DNA of 64,000 bases from positions 111,479,996-111,543,995 of the forward strand of contig OX352774.1 in the NCBI GenBank assembly GCA_947095535.1, written 5' to 3'. Below, one piece after another: positions 43,877 to 54,617 of the stretch. Every line of letters begins with the position of its first letter. Position 1 is the first letter of the stretch. A program made the translations under genes and the position numbers. The notes under the pieces are model-generated. The model was not told where the DNA came from. It ran no database searches and saw only the letters and a program-made list of their open reading frames with translations. This DNA comes from Poecilobothrus nobilitatus. Lineage: Eukaryota; Arthropoda; Insecta; Diptera; Dolichopodidae.

Positions 43877-45144
43877 AGCACATTTCTAAAACAATTTAAT
43901 ACACTCTGTCATTTATTAGTTTCACTCTGTCCTCCCGTCCGTCCGTCTCTTTACAAGACTTCTACACCGTTAAAGATAGAGAAAAAAACCTTAACCATAG
44001 GTAAGTCTCATAAAAAAATTAATTTTGTGGGACAACTTTTTTATGTAGCCCCAGCCATTACGGAACTACAGCACTTCAAACTTTTAAAAAACCATATTCT
44101 CATGTTCTGCTTAACATTTTTTCAATCTGAAAACGTTATTCGACAGGTATTTTTTTAGCTTTGTAAATTAGTATCTAAATTAAACAATTTTTTAAATTTA
44201 CTGTTATGTGAAAACCAAATTTTACATGATTTTTCTACCCTTATAACTCCGGAACGCTCCGGGCACAAAGAACTTTTAGAATTAGTATAAGTTTGCTCAG
44301 AATTTTTTTTTAGACCACATCCTGTTTATGAGCTATTAGGGCTCAAAAATTAATAATTTGTTATTTTTAAACACCTGTAAACTAGGCACCTGTACACATT
44401 TTACTTCAGCAAAATATAAAAATTAAAGCTCCAGTAATATGTTTTTACGTGTGTTAAAGGATTTTTTTTAGTTGTATAGGGTTCCAGAGCTACAGCTCCT
44501 CAAAGTTGCAAAAAAGCCCCATTTTCAAATGTATATATCTCAGACTCTGCGTAGTTGCAATCTAAAACCGCCAGAAGACTGAAAATTTTATTATCTACAT
44601 AAAACAATATCAAAAATATGCGATATTTTGTAATTTACTATTTAAATTTACCGTTATGTGCAAACCACATTTTGCATGAAATTTCTTTTTTCATAATTCT
44701 GGCACGCCTTTATATAGGAACCTGAAAATTTGAGACAAGAAGGAACTTTTAGAATTAGTATAAGTTCCCTTAGAAATAGTTTTTGCACCACTCCCTGTTT
44801 AAGAGGTATTAGGGCTGGCCTGAACAATTGAAAATTTGCTATTTTTAGGCACTTGTAACTTAAACAGCTGTACAAATTTTTTTTTGGCAAGACACAAATA
44901 TGAAAGCTCTAGTAATATATTTTTACGTGTGTTAATGGTTTTTCTTAGTTAAATAAGGTTCCGGACTTCCAGTCCCTCAAAATTCCAGAAAAATTCTATT
45001 TTCACATTTTTTCTTATTACTAAAAAACTTCTTAAATTTTATTTCTTAAATTTTCAAATTTTTGGCAAGCCACAATTCTAAACAGTTTGTATTGTCTTTT
45101 GGATATGTGCGCTTTTAAAAACCGTTGGTTTACATTCTACCTTG
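43877..45144 (+). mobile_element. Family D element D5, full length reference
   Basis: The 5' end TTTTTTAGCACATTTC precedes CACTCTGTCC, CCGTCCGTCCGTC, ACACCGTTAAAGATAGAG and GTAGCCCCAGCCATTACGG. The body has two related halves, each with a -CCGTTATGTG-AAACCA-ATTTT-CATGA block and an ACACCTGTA-ACTTAGGC or similar block. The 3' end is hairpin AAACC-GTT-GGTTT, ACATTCTACCTTG and a T-run. 1268 bp, non-coding. The two-half structure suggests an internal duplication in the family founder. Confidence 0.8.
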
Positions 45145-46157
45145 TTTTTTTTTATTAAAAAGTATTTTTAAAAACGGATTGTTCTTTTTATTTGCAAATA
45201 ATATTTGTATCTAAAATATTTTTAATTTTGAAAGAATTTATGTGAAAAATTTATTTATCTTTAGTACAGCTAAATAATTAAATGTGTTTAGCGTTTGAAT
45301 TTTTTTAGTAAATTTATTTATAAGTAAATTTACAAAAGCGTTAGGTAAGCTTTGTCCGTTCGTTTGTTCATATAAAACCTTTACGAAGAAGTTTAAGAAA
45401 AAGCATGACATTTTTAAATATTCATTGAAGTTTGAAAGTTTGTGGAAAAGCTAAAAAAATTTTGTGGAAAAACTATTTTTTGTGACGACACAAAATTTTC
45501 ACAGTAGTTCAAAATTTGAGAAGATGCATGAGTGAACTCAAAAAAACTCATCATAGTCATAAAAATTGAATTTTGCTTTTTTGAGATAGCTGGAATCTCG
45601 ACATCTTTTAAAACTTATTCGAGCCACAAAAATTGTATTTTCCATTTTTCCATAATTTTCCTTGCTAGAAAGCTTTATAATATTATTACTTTGGAAATGT
45701 GCTCTTTTCATTCACGTATTGATTTGTTTTTTATTTCAATTAAAAGCAATACTTTGTTGGATATGGAATTAATAATCAACATTCTTTTTAAAACGTTGAA
45801 CTTTACATTTTAAAACCAAACTGATATTAAATAACATAACCATATCTAGTCATTTAGAACATTCTTATTTATATTTAGATTATTATGTATATTTTAAAAA
45901 TTTAAAATAAAAAAGAAAGATGTAATGATTTAATATAAATCATTAAAACATCTAATGATAAATAGATTCTACCACATCATAATCTGAACAGTATGAAAAC
46001 CAAAACTTCATAATTCAGATTTTAATTCTCCCGAAAAATTGTAAAATCCGGAAAAAAAACCTTAAAAAGATTAAAAATAATTTTCCACATTTTTTTTATT
46101 TTACGCATTTTATAAACCTTATAAAAGATTTAAAAGAAAAACTAGATTTTAAAATTC
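45145..46157. other. AT-rich sequence, mostly unrecognised
   Basis: A weak D-like 5' tract (TTTGTCCGTTCGTTTGTTC, AACCTTTACGAAGAAG) lies at about 45350-45400. Otherwise nothing was recognised. The 93-codon ORF at 45532-45813 has no motif. Confidence 0.4.
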
Positions 46158-46213
46158 GAAAGGTTGTGTAATTTCCTATTCACATTTATGTGGCAGAGAA
46201 ATGCACTAAAAAA
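46158..46213 (+). repeat. SINE tail fragment abutting B3
   Basis: AAAGGTTGTGTAATTTCC, CACATTTATGTGGCAGAG and AAATGCACTAAAAAAAA match the SINE 3' end. The A tail is followed at once by the CGAGGAAG terminus of B3. Confidence 0.75.
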
Positions 46214-46215
46214 AA

Positions 46216-47788
46216 CGAGGAAGAATACAGTTGACTTTGTCAACTCTTAGATACCCGTACGAACCGTTAGTATGTTCACAGCCTGTCACTCTGCTTACAA
46301 TATTATTTTTTTAATATTTTAGTATTTTAAAATAATTTGAGTGAATTTTATAATTTCTAGAACTATGGGTTGTACATATATTCAAACTATATATTTATAT
46401 GTACATTCTTCAAAAGCAGATTCTAACCTTCCACATAACGATTATCAATCCAAAACTTTTTCAAATATTCTATAGTACCATTTAATACTAAGCGGTAAAT
46501 GTATATTAAATTTACTTAGTACAAAACAGTAAATATAATTTTAAATATTATATTATATTATATTTAAATATTCCATTGACAGAATAATTTCTTATAAGTA
46601 CAATAAAATACATATATGTATGTAAATACGGCGCTGTATAATATACATCTATACTCTTATCATTCATTCACTAGTGACATATACGATACGTAAATAAACA
46701 TGATATTATATAAGTATGTATATATATCAATATCATATAAATAAAAATTCTTCAAGCAACCGTTATGTTGTTTATTTAATTACATTTTTTTGTACTACGC
46801 ATTATATCCTCAACAATTTCAAATTATCGAGTAAAACAAAAAATTTGTTGAAGAAATTTGTTAGAAAATTTGAAAAAATCAAGTAACACTTTCGTCAATT
46901 ATAAAGTAACCCTATATTATTAAAAAAAGTTGTTAACAGAAATAAAAGCATAATGTTGGAGCTTTAATTTTTGTGTATTACTTCAAAAAAATGTTAACAG
47001 GTGTTCAAGTTACAGGTGTTTAAAAATAGGAAATTTTCAGTTTTTGACCCCTTACAGCTCCTAAATGGGGGGTGATACAAAAAAAATTTCTGAAATGACT
47101 CATACTAATTTTCAAAGATCTAACTTCTGTCAAAATTTCAAGTTTCCCACTTTAACCGTTTAGAAGATAGAAGGGTTAAAGAATTTTGCAAAATTTGAGT
47201 TTCGCATAACGGTAAATTAAGACACCGTATGCCAAAAATATATATTTATTGTATATATACTTTTAAAGCTAATGAAAGTAGTAATCGTTTGGCGTTTTCA
47301 AAATGAAGATATACCTTATACAACTTGTGCTATAACAATTTAAATATAGAGCTTTTTTGAACCTTTGGGGAGCTGTAGCTCCGTAACGGGTGGGGCTACA
47401 AAAAAAAGTTATAAAAAATAAAATTAATATTTTTGTGAGATCTATCAGTAGTTAAAATTTCATAGCTCTATTGCAAAAAAAATGTGGGGATCTAAAAGTT
47501 AGGTGTTCGAGAGCTACCCTAAGGCTTGGTCCAAACTCAACCAAAAAAAATAGGGAACCTACAAATTACTCCCAAAATATTTTGTGTAAATTTCAAGATT
47601 CTAGCTTTCTTAGTTTTTGAGTTAGCGTGCTGACGGACGGACGGACGGACGGACGGACATGGCTCAAAAGTCTTAGAATTTTTTTCTGATCCGATCCATA
47701 CCTTTGAAGGTATATCTAGCTCGCTTATTTCGAGGTGTTACAAACGGAGGAGTAATTTTATTATACCCGATCCTATCGTACGGGTATA
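46216..47788 (-). mobile_element. Family B element B3, full length
   Basis: From 46216: CGAGGAAGAATACAG, perfect hairpin AGTTGAC-TTT-GTCAACT, ATACCCGTACGAACC, GCCTGTCACTCTGC, an AT-rich third, then the D-like body (ACAGGTGTTTAAAAATAGG, AGCTCCGTAACGGGTGGGGC). The uninterrupted CAACCAAAAAAAATAGGG site, a GGAC tract (GAC plus six GGAC), AGCTCGCTTATTTCGAGG and the 5' hairpin TATACCCG/CGGGTATA end at 47788. It gives the empty site used to size A2. Non-coding. Confidence 0.85.
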
Positions 47789-47891
47789 AAAATCGAATAT
47801 TCGGTAGGAGCCCTACGATATATATTTATATTTATTTGTAATGTTTCTGTTATGAAATGTGAAAAGTTAAATGCAAAAAATGGTAATGTTA

Positions 47892-48598
47892 ACATCTGAT
47901 GGAGCTACATCTGAATGTTGGGAGCCTATAATGGAGTTACAGCACTTTTAATCCGAGAAAATGCCTGGATGGGTATACCTCTTATTACCCAAATAGAAAC
48001 GTTATTGCGAACAGTTTATACCATGTTTCATCGTTCATCATTTAAAAAACATAATTTTGAAGAAATGGGAACTCTAATGGATTGCGATGTTTTCTTGTTC
48101 CGACTCCTTAATGAAATACGCTGCCTTTCTCGTCATTTTGCAATTATTCCGTTCATTCGAAATTATGATGTCTTGTTAGAATATTGCAAAGAAAAGGTGG
48201 ATAGTTCAAATATAGTTGAACCAATCACGAAATATTGCTTAACAGCTTTAAAAAATGATGTGAATCGTATAAAAAATTAATTTTTGAAATATGGAGATCT
48301 TATCCCAAACATGGATACTAAAATAATACTGGATGAGTATAAAGATTTAAAACATTTATTTACGGAAAAATTCAAAAGTAATGGTCGTAATTTCAATGAT
48401 TTTCTTCAATTGGTTCTACGTGAAGATAGTTTTCAAAATATAAAAATTTTGTTGGATATTTGTGGAATCTTTCAAGCGTCGAGTGTTGATTGCGAAAGAG
48501 GATTTAGTCTGATGAATTCGATTAAAACAAAATTTATTTAAAATTTTGCTCAGCTAAAAAAGAAACTAGAGGGAACGTTGCTTACAGATATTTTATAA
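47892..48598 (+). pseudogene. hAT-superfamily transposase, 3' part, inactivated
   Basis: A DNA-transposon transposase remnant. It opens with TSDGA in one frame; after a one-base shift the main frame reads MLGAYNGVTALLIREN, matching the DGA--MLG--NGV block of hAT transposases near a catalytic aspartate. The frame runs to a single in-frame TAA at 48278-48280, continues with FLKYGDLIPNMDTK and FNDFLQLVLRED, and reaches DCERGFSLMNSIKTKF, the hAT C-terminal dimerisation signature. A second in-frame TAA at 48539-48541 precedes FAQLKKKLEGTLL and the end at 48598. The N-terminal zinc finger and first half are absent. Similar host-annotated proteins are the ZNF862/KIAA1586-like group. It lies just outside the 5' end of B3. 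Confidence 0.8.
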
Positions 48599-48739
48599 CT
48601 GTCAGTATTTTAAGTAAAAGCTCTTTACAGTAGAGCAGTTGGGAAAAAATTATGACAGTTACTTTAAAGTAAAAGTGAAAAACTTTATCTGCTCCCTATT
48701 TATTTTCATATAATCTTTAAAAAAAGGTTATTGAACTCG

Positions 48740-49060
48740 AATAGTTTCCAAATATGGGGAGGTACTAACAAATTTTCTGACGTAACTTATGGTCATTTTG
48801 AAAGATATTTTTTCGTTTGCCGTTTCTAGATTATCGAAACGTTAGGCAGAATCTAAGAACCTGTAGCTTTTTTTGGATGGGGACTAAATCGAAAAGTTGC
48901 TCTACAACATAACTTTTTCGTGAAATCTACAAATAGTTAACATTTTATTGTATTATCTAAAAATGTTTATAAGTTTTGTAAAAAGACGGAAGGACGAAGT
49001 AAAATTTATTAGCAAATCTTTCAAATTCTTTTTGCAAAATGCGTTCAGAAAAAAAATTTT
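48740..49060 (-). mobile_element. Family D fragment, strongly diverged
   Basis: GGGGAGGTACTAACAAATTT, TCTGACGTAACTTATGGTCA, TAGTTAACATTTTATTG, TATAAGTTTTGTAAAAAGACGG and AAGGACGAAGTAAAATT follow the order of the minus-strand D 5' half (compare 41205-41300). The terminal inverted repeat is unrecognisable. Confidence 0.5.
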
Positions 49061-49646
49061 AATAATGAAAAGAAAAGGACTTTCCATTATATACAAGAAT
49101 AACTGAACAAATGTACAAATTATTTGGAAAATTTTCAAACAAAACTGCTTACTAATTCTTTTTGTTTTTAAGTTTTTATTTTCTATAATCTAGTAATCAA
49201 TTTACCTGTAAATTTAAAACTTTTTATGTAAATAAATTATCAAGTATGATAATATAAAAATAAAAATTATCAAGTATGATAATATATAAATAAATATCAA
49301 TAAATAAAAAATTTCTTTAAAAGTTTTTGGTTTACTGTTTATATAAACATGAAAAAAAAATAAAAACAAATTATTTTGTTAAATAAGTTTATAGGGAAGC
49401 ACAACCGATGACAGAGCCCTCCTTCGAAACAACAAGAAATAACACTTTATAATAAGTAATACAATAAATGTATCGATCAATTTCGATAAAAAAATTTCGA
49501 ATTTCGAAATCGTTCATTCTATGTATTAGTGTTGCCATCACCAATTTTCATCAATTCTAATTTTCTGCCCCTTTTCCCTTCGCTCTCCTCTATTTCTAAA
49601 TTCTATTGACTCTTTTTGTATAAATTACGTCTTTTATTTATAAAAT
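49061..49646. other. AT-rich sequence, no feature recognised
   Basis: A short direct repeat AAAATTATCAAGTATGATAAT lies at 49236-49285 in two variants. Otherwise nothing was recognised. Confidence 0.4.
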
Positions 49647-49935
49647 CATGGTGAAATGCATTGGAAGCACAAACCATAGTGATCTTGATGTTAGCAGAAT
49701 TACACTTCACTATTGCAATTTTTTTGAAATTCACGATTCAAATTTTGAAGAAGGAGTAAAGGAATGTCGTAAGTGTATTTCATGGAAAATTAAGTAGCAA
49801 AAAATAAGGCCAAAAAGTCAACAATGAATATAAAATCAGACCTTTTAAATACAAATTGGTATGATTATAAAGAGGAAATTAATTCTGAACAGGAAGGAAA
49901 AATTAATTATATTTTAAAAATCTCTCCAACATAAT
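49647..49935 (+). repeat. Left arm of inverted pair, with ORF remnant
   Basis: This is the inverted copy of 50034-50344, about 95% alike where alignable. From the ATG at about 49648 it encodes MVKCIGSTNHSDLDVSRI, LHYCNFFEIHDSNFEEG and VKECRKCIS. The next block (KSDLLNTNWYDYKEEINSE in one frame) looks protein-like too. The cysteine pairs hint at a zinc-finger N-terminus of a transposase or similar, but I do not recognise the family. The left arm lacks ~50 bp present in the right arm after the KCIS codons. Confidence 0.55.
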
Positions 49936-50009
49936 ATAATGCGTTCCAATTTTTTTATTCAAAATTTGCTTCATAATCTGTCGATCGAAATTATAATTTT
50001 TGAAATTAT

Positions 50010-51487
50010 TATACCCTACACCTCAAGTGTAATTAATCTTCTAATCTCTTTCTGTTCAGAATTAATTTCCTCTTTATAATCATACCAATTTGTATTTAAA
50101 AGGTCTGATTTTATATTCATTGTCGACTCTTTGGCCTTATTTTTGATACTTAGTTTTTTTTGTGTATTTTGTATTACAATCTATATTAAAAGTGTTTTAA
50201 GAATATTCATGAAATACATTTACGACATTCCTTTACTCCTTCTTCAAAATTTGAATCGTGAATTTCAAAAAATTTGCAATAGTGAAGTGTAATTCTGCTA
50301 ACATCAAAATCACTATGGCTTGTGCTTCCAATGCATTTCACCATGTATATTAACTTTGGAATGGTGTTTGTAACCACCAAAAGGAAGCGAGTTAGATATG
50401 GACATGTATATATATTCTGAATCAGGATCACCGCCGGAGTCGATTTAGCGATGTCCGTCCGTCCGTCCGTACGCACGATAACTCAAAAAATAATGACGCT
50501 ATCTTGATGAAATTTATATAGTAGGTTACTAATTACGAAAGGAAGGCTAAGTTCGAATCTGGACAAAATCGGTTAATGGGTTCGGATTCTGGAAGCTTGC
50601 GAATAATTCCGGAGCAAACGAGATTATCTCTAAAACCAACAAAGATAGAACCTTTACATTTTGTACAATGATGTTCCTTCCAGTTCGATTTATGTCTCTG
50701 AAATTTAAGAGCATTTGGTCCATGGGTTTGGATTTTGGAAGCTTCCGAACGAGCACCAGAGCAAATTAGATTATCTCCAAAATCAACAAAGATAGAACCT
50801 TTATTTTTAGTACAAGAGGGTGCTGTTATGTTTCCTTTTCTATAAAATTGGAAACTGACATTTGAAAGAATTTGAACCATGGATTGGTATATTGGAAGCT
50901 TCCGAACGAGCCCCAGAGCAAACGAAATTATCTCCAAAACCATCAAAGATAGAACCTTTAAATTTTTTACAATGATGTTCCTTCCCGTTTGATTTATGTA
51001 TCTGAAATTTAAGAGGATATAGTCCATGGGTTTGGATTTTGGAAGCTTCCGAACGAGCTCCAGAGCAAATGAGATTATCTCCAAAAGCATGATGTTTGTT
51101 TCTGAAATTTGTGAGGAATTGGTCCATGGTTTCAAATCTTGGAAGCTTCCGGACGAGCCCCAGAGTAAACGACTATATCTCCACAACCAACAAAGATAGA
51201 ACTTTTATTTTTAGTACAAATGTGTTCTGTTATGTTTTCTTTTCTGTAAAATTGGAAACTGACATTTGAAAGAATTTGAACCATGGGTTCGTATTTTGGA
51301 AACTTCCGGACGATCACAAGAGCAACGAGCATATCTCCAAAACCAAAAAAAAAGAACCTTTAAATTTAGTACAATGGTGTTCTGGCATGTTTTCTCTATG
51401 TTCCTGAGATGGATTCGATGAATTGGAGTGGCAATTCGGGTACGTATTAATAAGTCGGTTGCATCGACTTACTGTTACATTTACTTG
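50010..51487 (+). mobile_element. Family A element A3, 5' hairpin split by foreign DNA
   Basis: It starts TATACCCTACACCTCAAGTG at 50010, then departs from A1/A2 in the middle of the 5' hairpin. After about 310 bp it resumes at TATATTAACTTTGGAATGG (50345). The rest follows A: GTCGATTTAGCGATGTCC, three GTCC units, GATAACTCAAAAAATAATG, array units with GGAAGCTTCCG at irregular spacing, and the 3' hairpin AAGTCG/CGACTT with TTTACTTG at 51487. ORFs of 60-217 codons on the minus strand are by-products of the array. Confidence 0.8.
50034..50344 (-). repeat. Right arm of inverted pair, inserted in A3 hairpin
   Basis: The reverse complement matches 49647-49935. Read on the minus strand from 50344 it encodes the same start, MVKCIGSTSHSDFDVSRI, LHYCKFFEIHDSNFEEG and VKECRKCIS, then a TGA. 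The coding differences between the arms are conservative (N/S, L/F, N/K). The ~50-bp segment at about 50151-50205 has no counterpart in the left arm. Confidence 0.65.
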
Positions 51488-51492
51488 TTTTT

Positions 51493-51729
51493 ATAAACAG
51501 TTTCCTACGAGATTTAAATATCCCAAGTCGTAAAATTTATTTGAATTCCGTCATTTATGACGGGTTGCGGGCACGGGTTACGGAAGAAAATGATTGTGAA
51601 ATCACTTCTTTTGCATATATATATATATATTTTGTTCAAAATATTGAAAATTTACTGGCCAGGATATCAAATGAACGCTGGCCACAAATAGAATTGCGTA
51701 AAAAATCTAAAAAAACATATTCAGGTTAA
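51493..51729 (+). pseudogene. Unidentified ORF remnant downstream of A3
   Basis: An open frame of about 78 codons starts right at the A3 3' edge and has normal amino-acid composition, unlike most local ORFs. It reads SFLRDLNIPSRKIYLNSVIY, DGLRARVTEENDCEITSFAY, then a small (AT)n interruption encoding IYIYI, and VQNIENLLARISNERWPQIE before KKSKKTYSG and a stop. It probably comes from a mobile element protein, but I do not recognise the domain and give no function. There is no start context; the 5' side was presumably removed by the A3 insertion. Confidence 0.45.
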
Positions 51730-51764
51730 ACACTTATAAAATAATATAGTTCGCACGCTATAGC

Positions 51765-51865
51765 AATAAAATATGGCAATTATAGCAATGGCAATGGCAA
51801 TATGGCAATTATGGCAACTATGGCAATAATATCAATATGGCAATTATGGTGCTATAGCAATCTTA
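51765..51865 (+). repeat. ATGGCAAT minisatellite-like tract
   Basis: About ten copies of a ATGGCAAT/ATAGCAAT motif occur with AT interruptions. A degenerate simple repeat. Confidence 0.75.
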
Positions 51866-52719
51866 TATGTAATAATAAAATATGGAAATCAATTGAAATA
51901 TTTTTCTAAATATTGAAATTCATATAGGCAATTTGTTGACACCTTGTACTGTATGTTAGTTGCTACCTGTACTTAATAAAGTTTAATTTTATTGTTGGTG
52001 TGTGATTTAATTTTTACCTTTATGTTCACTATCGTTTTAAATTAAATAAAAGTTAATTCAAAGAAGGACGAACTTTTAGAAAATAATACAAAAATAAAAA
52101 TGATGTCTATTTGTCTAATGTTTATTCAATTATGTGAAAAATGAATTGAAAGATTTGTTTTAAGCTTAATACTTTGATAGAAAACTTTTTATATAATGTT
52201 CGGAAGAAATTAAATATTAAAAAAAGAAAACGAAGCAATATTAATATTTAGGTGAATAATGAAAAACAGTATGTAGATATTATATAGGTACACCTTTTAT
52301 AAAATGTTTTTATTTATAATTTTATATAATACAACAAAACAAAAAAAAAAATCATTCATTTTCTTTGTACATAAGAAAAAATTAGTTTTAGACATTCTTT
52401 GTAAAGTTAATTTTAAATTGAAAGACAAAACAAAACTTGAAAAAATTAACGAAAAATTAATTAGTAAAAACAGATTTATTTATTTTATTTATTTTTTTTT
52501 TAAGATGGTAGGAGGAATCATTAAAGATACTATATAGGAGTTCAAGGAATATGAATACCGTATGAATGTGTAGACTGAATACTACCGTAGAATGTGTTAA
52601 CTTATTGAATACTACTTACCATTTTTGATTAAGCACTTGGTTGAAAGATTTTTAAAATGGTACTAAAATAAGTCCTATTCTAGGAGAAACAAGAAAGAGG
52701 AAGCTATGATGTGTGAGTT
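51866..52719. other. AT-rich sequence, no feature recognised
   Basis: No motif was recognised. The lysine-rich 77-codon ORF at 52304-52537 is low-complexity. Confidence 0.4.
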
Positions 52720-53160
52720 TTAGATTACTATATATTTGTATATGTAATCCTTGCTAAATTCGAGTAATCCGAGGTGGGAGATTGGTCCATTCAGTCGTAT
52801 TACGAATGAATTTGAGTACGCTAAATTATGCCACTTTGGAATTTGAACTACGTAGCAATGGGAAGCTAACACTCCCCTTGTTTTTATTTGAAAGACTTTC
52901 AATGAAGATTTCAGATTTTTAATTGGATACTCACATATACATGAGAAGTACACACTTCTGCAAAATATCAAGATAAAATAGGGCAAGTGTTTCTGATATA
53001 CTACCAAAACAGAGGAAAGATCGTAGAGGTGAAATTAAAAATGTTTGTTAGACGAATTGTTTTGTAATTTACCAAGAAATTACAATGCCGTTTTGGTGGC
53101 TCCTCCCTAAGTATATACTATTTGTGTTTTAAAGATATTTAGAAGAAAAAATGTGACTGA
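52720..53160 (-). pseudogene. LINE ORF2 C-terminal remnant (Loa/Jockey-group-like)
   Basis: The plus-strand sequence 53010-53150 aligns with 13890-14060: TTAGACGAATTG, ACCAAGAAATTACAATGCCG versus TCGAGAAATCCCAATGCCG, and TTTTAAAGATATT versus TTTTATAGATATT. Both therefore derive from the same part of ORF2 on the minus strand. The open frame 53007-52720 then shows ASHCYVVQIPKWHNLAYSNS and FVIRLNGPISHLGLLEFSKD. This matches the very end of such proteins (relatives: HPY-V-LP--RT-RY-KSF--R---WN-LP---NL--FK). The tryptophan-asparagine pair is replaced, so the copy is old. Confidence 0.65.
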
Positions 53161-53194
53161 ATAAACTTAATTTTTAATTTAGGTTCTCTTGCTC

Positions 53195-53410
53195 ATTTAG
53201 TAAAATTTCTTTTTAAATTTACACAAGTCACAAGTGTACCCCACAAGTGTAAATTTAAAAAGAGTAAGTAAAATCTCAGAAAATCTCGTACAAAAACAAC
53301 GTATAATTTCCGTAGATGTCCAAAATGGAAAATTAGAAATTTTTGACCACTTATAACTGCTAAAGAATACTGCATGCAAAAATGTATTCTAAAATAGTGC
53401 AAAATAATTT
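53195..53410 (-). repeat. Decayed family B/D body fragment
   Basis: AATGGAAAATTAGAAATTTT, TGACCACTTATAACTGCTAA and CACAAGTGTA parallel the B3 stretch TAGGAAATTTTCAGTTTTTG, ACCCCTTACAGCTCCTAAA. Only about 100 bp align. Confidence 0.35.
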
Positions 53411-53499
53411 GTGTATTCTAAAACAGCTTTTCAGGACATTGCTGAATGTTCTCAAAATCCCGAATCAATTTAATGTACTTGTTTTAACTTTTAAAAATG

Positions 53500-53660
53500 T
53501 TCACGGGTAATATATTTACGTTAAGTCCCACGCAGGTTTTTCTATTAATCGACATGGGATTTTCTAACATTTGAATAATGATCACCGGTGATACACGTGA
53601 GGCTTAACGCTAGTTTATTTATATTTACCGGTTCACCTGTGAACGCGAGACTCAACATAG
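53500..53660. repeat. Imperfect inverted repeat, possible MITE
   Basis: GGGTAATATATTTACGTTAA, GTCCCACGC on the left and GTGAGGCTTAACGCTAG, TATATTTACCGG on the right form an imperfect inverted pair. Local GC is clearly higher than around it. No terminal repeats or target duplication could be set. Confidence 0.35.
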
Positions 53661-54617
53661 TTTCCTATGTTCTTTGTTATACTGTTTTTCATCAAATAAT
53701 ATTTCTATTTTTTCATCCATATTTTTTTTGGTAGAATTTTATTAGATGTTATAAGTGTTTATATAGATGTTGATTAGTCCGAAAAAAATCAAATTTTATT
53801 TTTTTGTTTAGTGATGTAAAATAAAAACAATTTTTTACACAACAATAAATAAAAGAAAATTTCATTATTAGCATTATAATATTTTTCGACTAATTGAATA
53901 GAAAAATTACTTTTGAAATATACTGAACAATATGAAATGAAATTACTGAATGAATAAATAAATGAATGAATGAATTTTGAAATGAAATGTAGGCAACAAA
54001 CATATAAGTATAAATAGAAATAAAATTAGATTTTTTCTCTGAATAGTTTCTATATGAATAAAGTAACAATGCCGGCAAGAAATTAAAAAGCATTATAGAA
54101 ATATATTATATGAAAGGGTTACTATAGAAATTGTATTTTCTTTAGAATAATCTTTAAGAAATATTCTGAGATTACCTCATTAGTTTAAAAAAGTATAATA
54201 GAAAATAAAATAAAAAATATAATACGATAACGATATGAAGAACTGTTGGTTTTACATAGAAGCAATAGAATTTAAAGACTTTAAGTGGCTTTTGAACTAT
54301 TTTTGAACTAATAATTATAACAAAATTTAATTTTAATACACTAAAATGTAATTAAATTATTTTCTTTTATTCTATATATATTTTAAAATAAAACTAATTT
54401 GCATAAAAAATCTTTTTTAAAATTATGTGGTATTTTAGGGATTGGTACCTATATGTTTATTATATGGATCAATTGTTGTTTCAATATTTTAAAATAACAT
54501 TTTTGTATTCATTTATATTGAAATAATAATAAAAATTCAGAGAAAAAATCAAAATTTAAAAAATAATATAAACAGAAACTAATTCTAATCTTTTTATGTG
54601 ATAATTCAAAAAAATAT
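53661..54617. other. AT-rich sequence, no feature recognised
   Basis: GAATGAATAAATAAATGAATGAATG-type simple repeat near 53945. Otherwise nothing was recognised. Confidence 0.4.
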
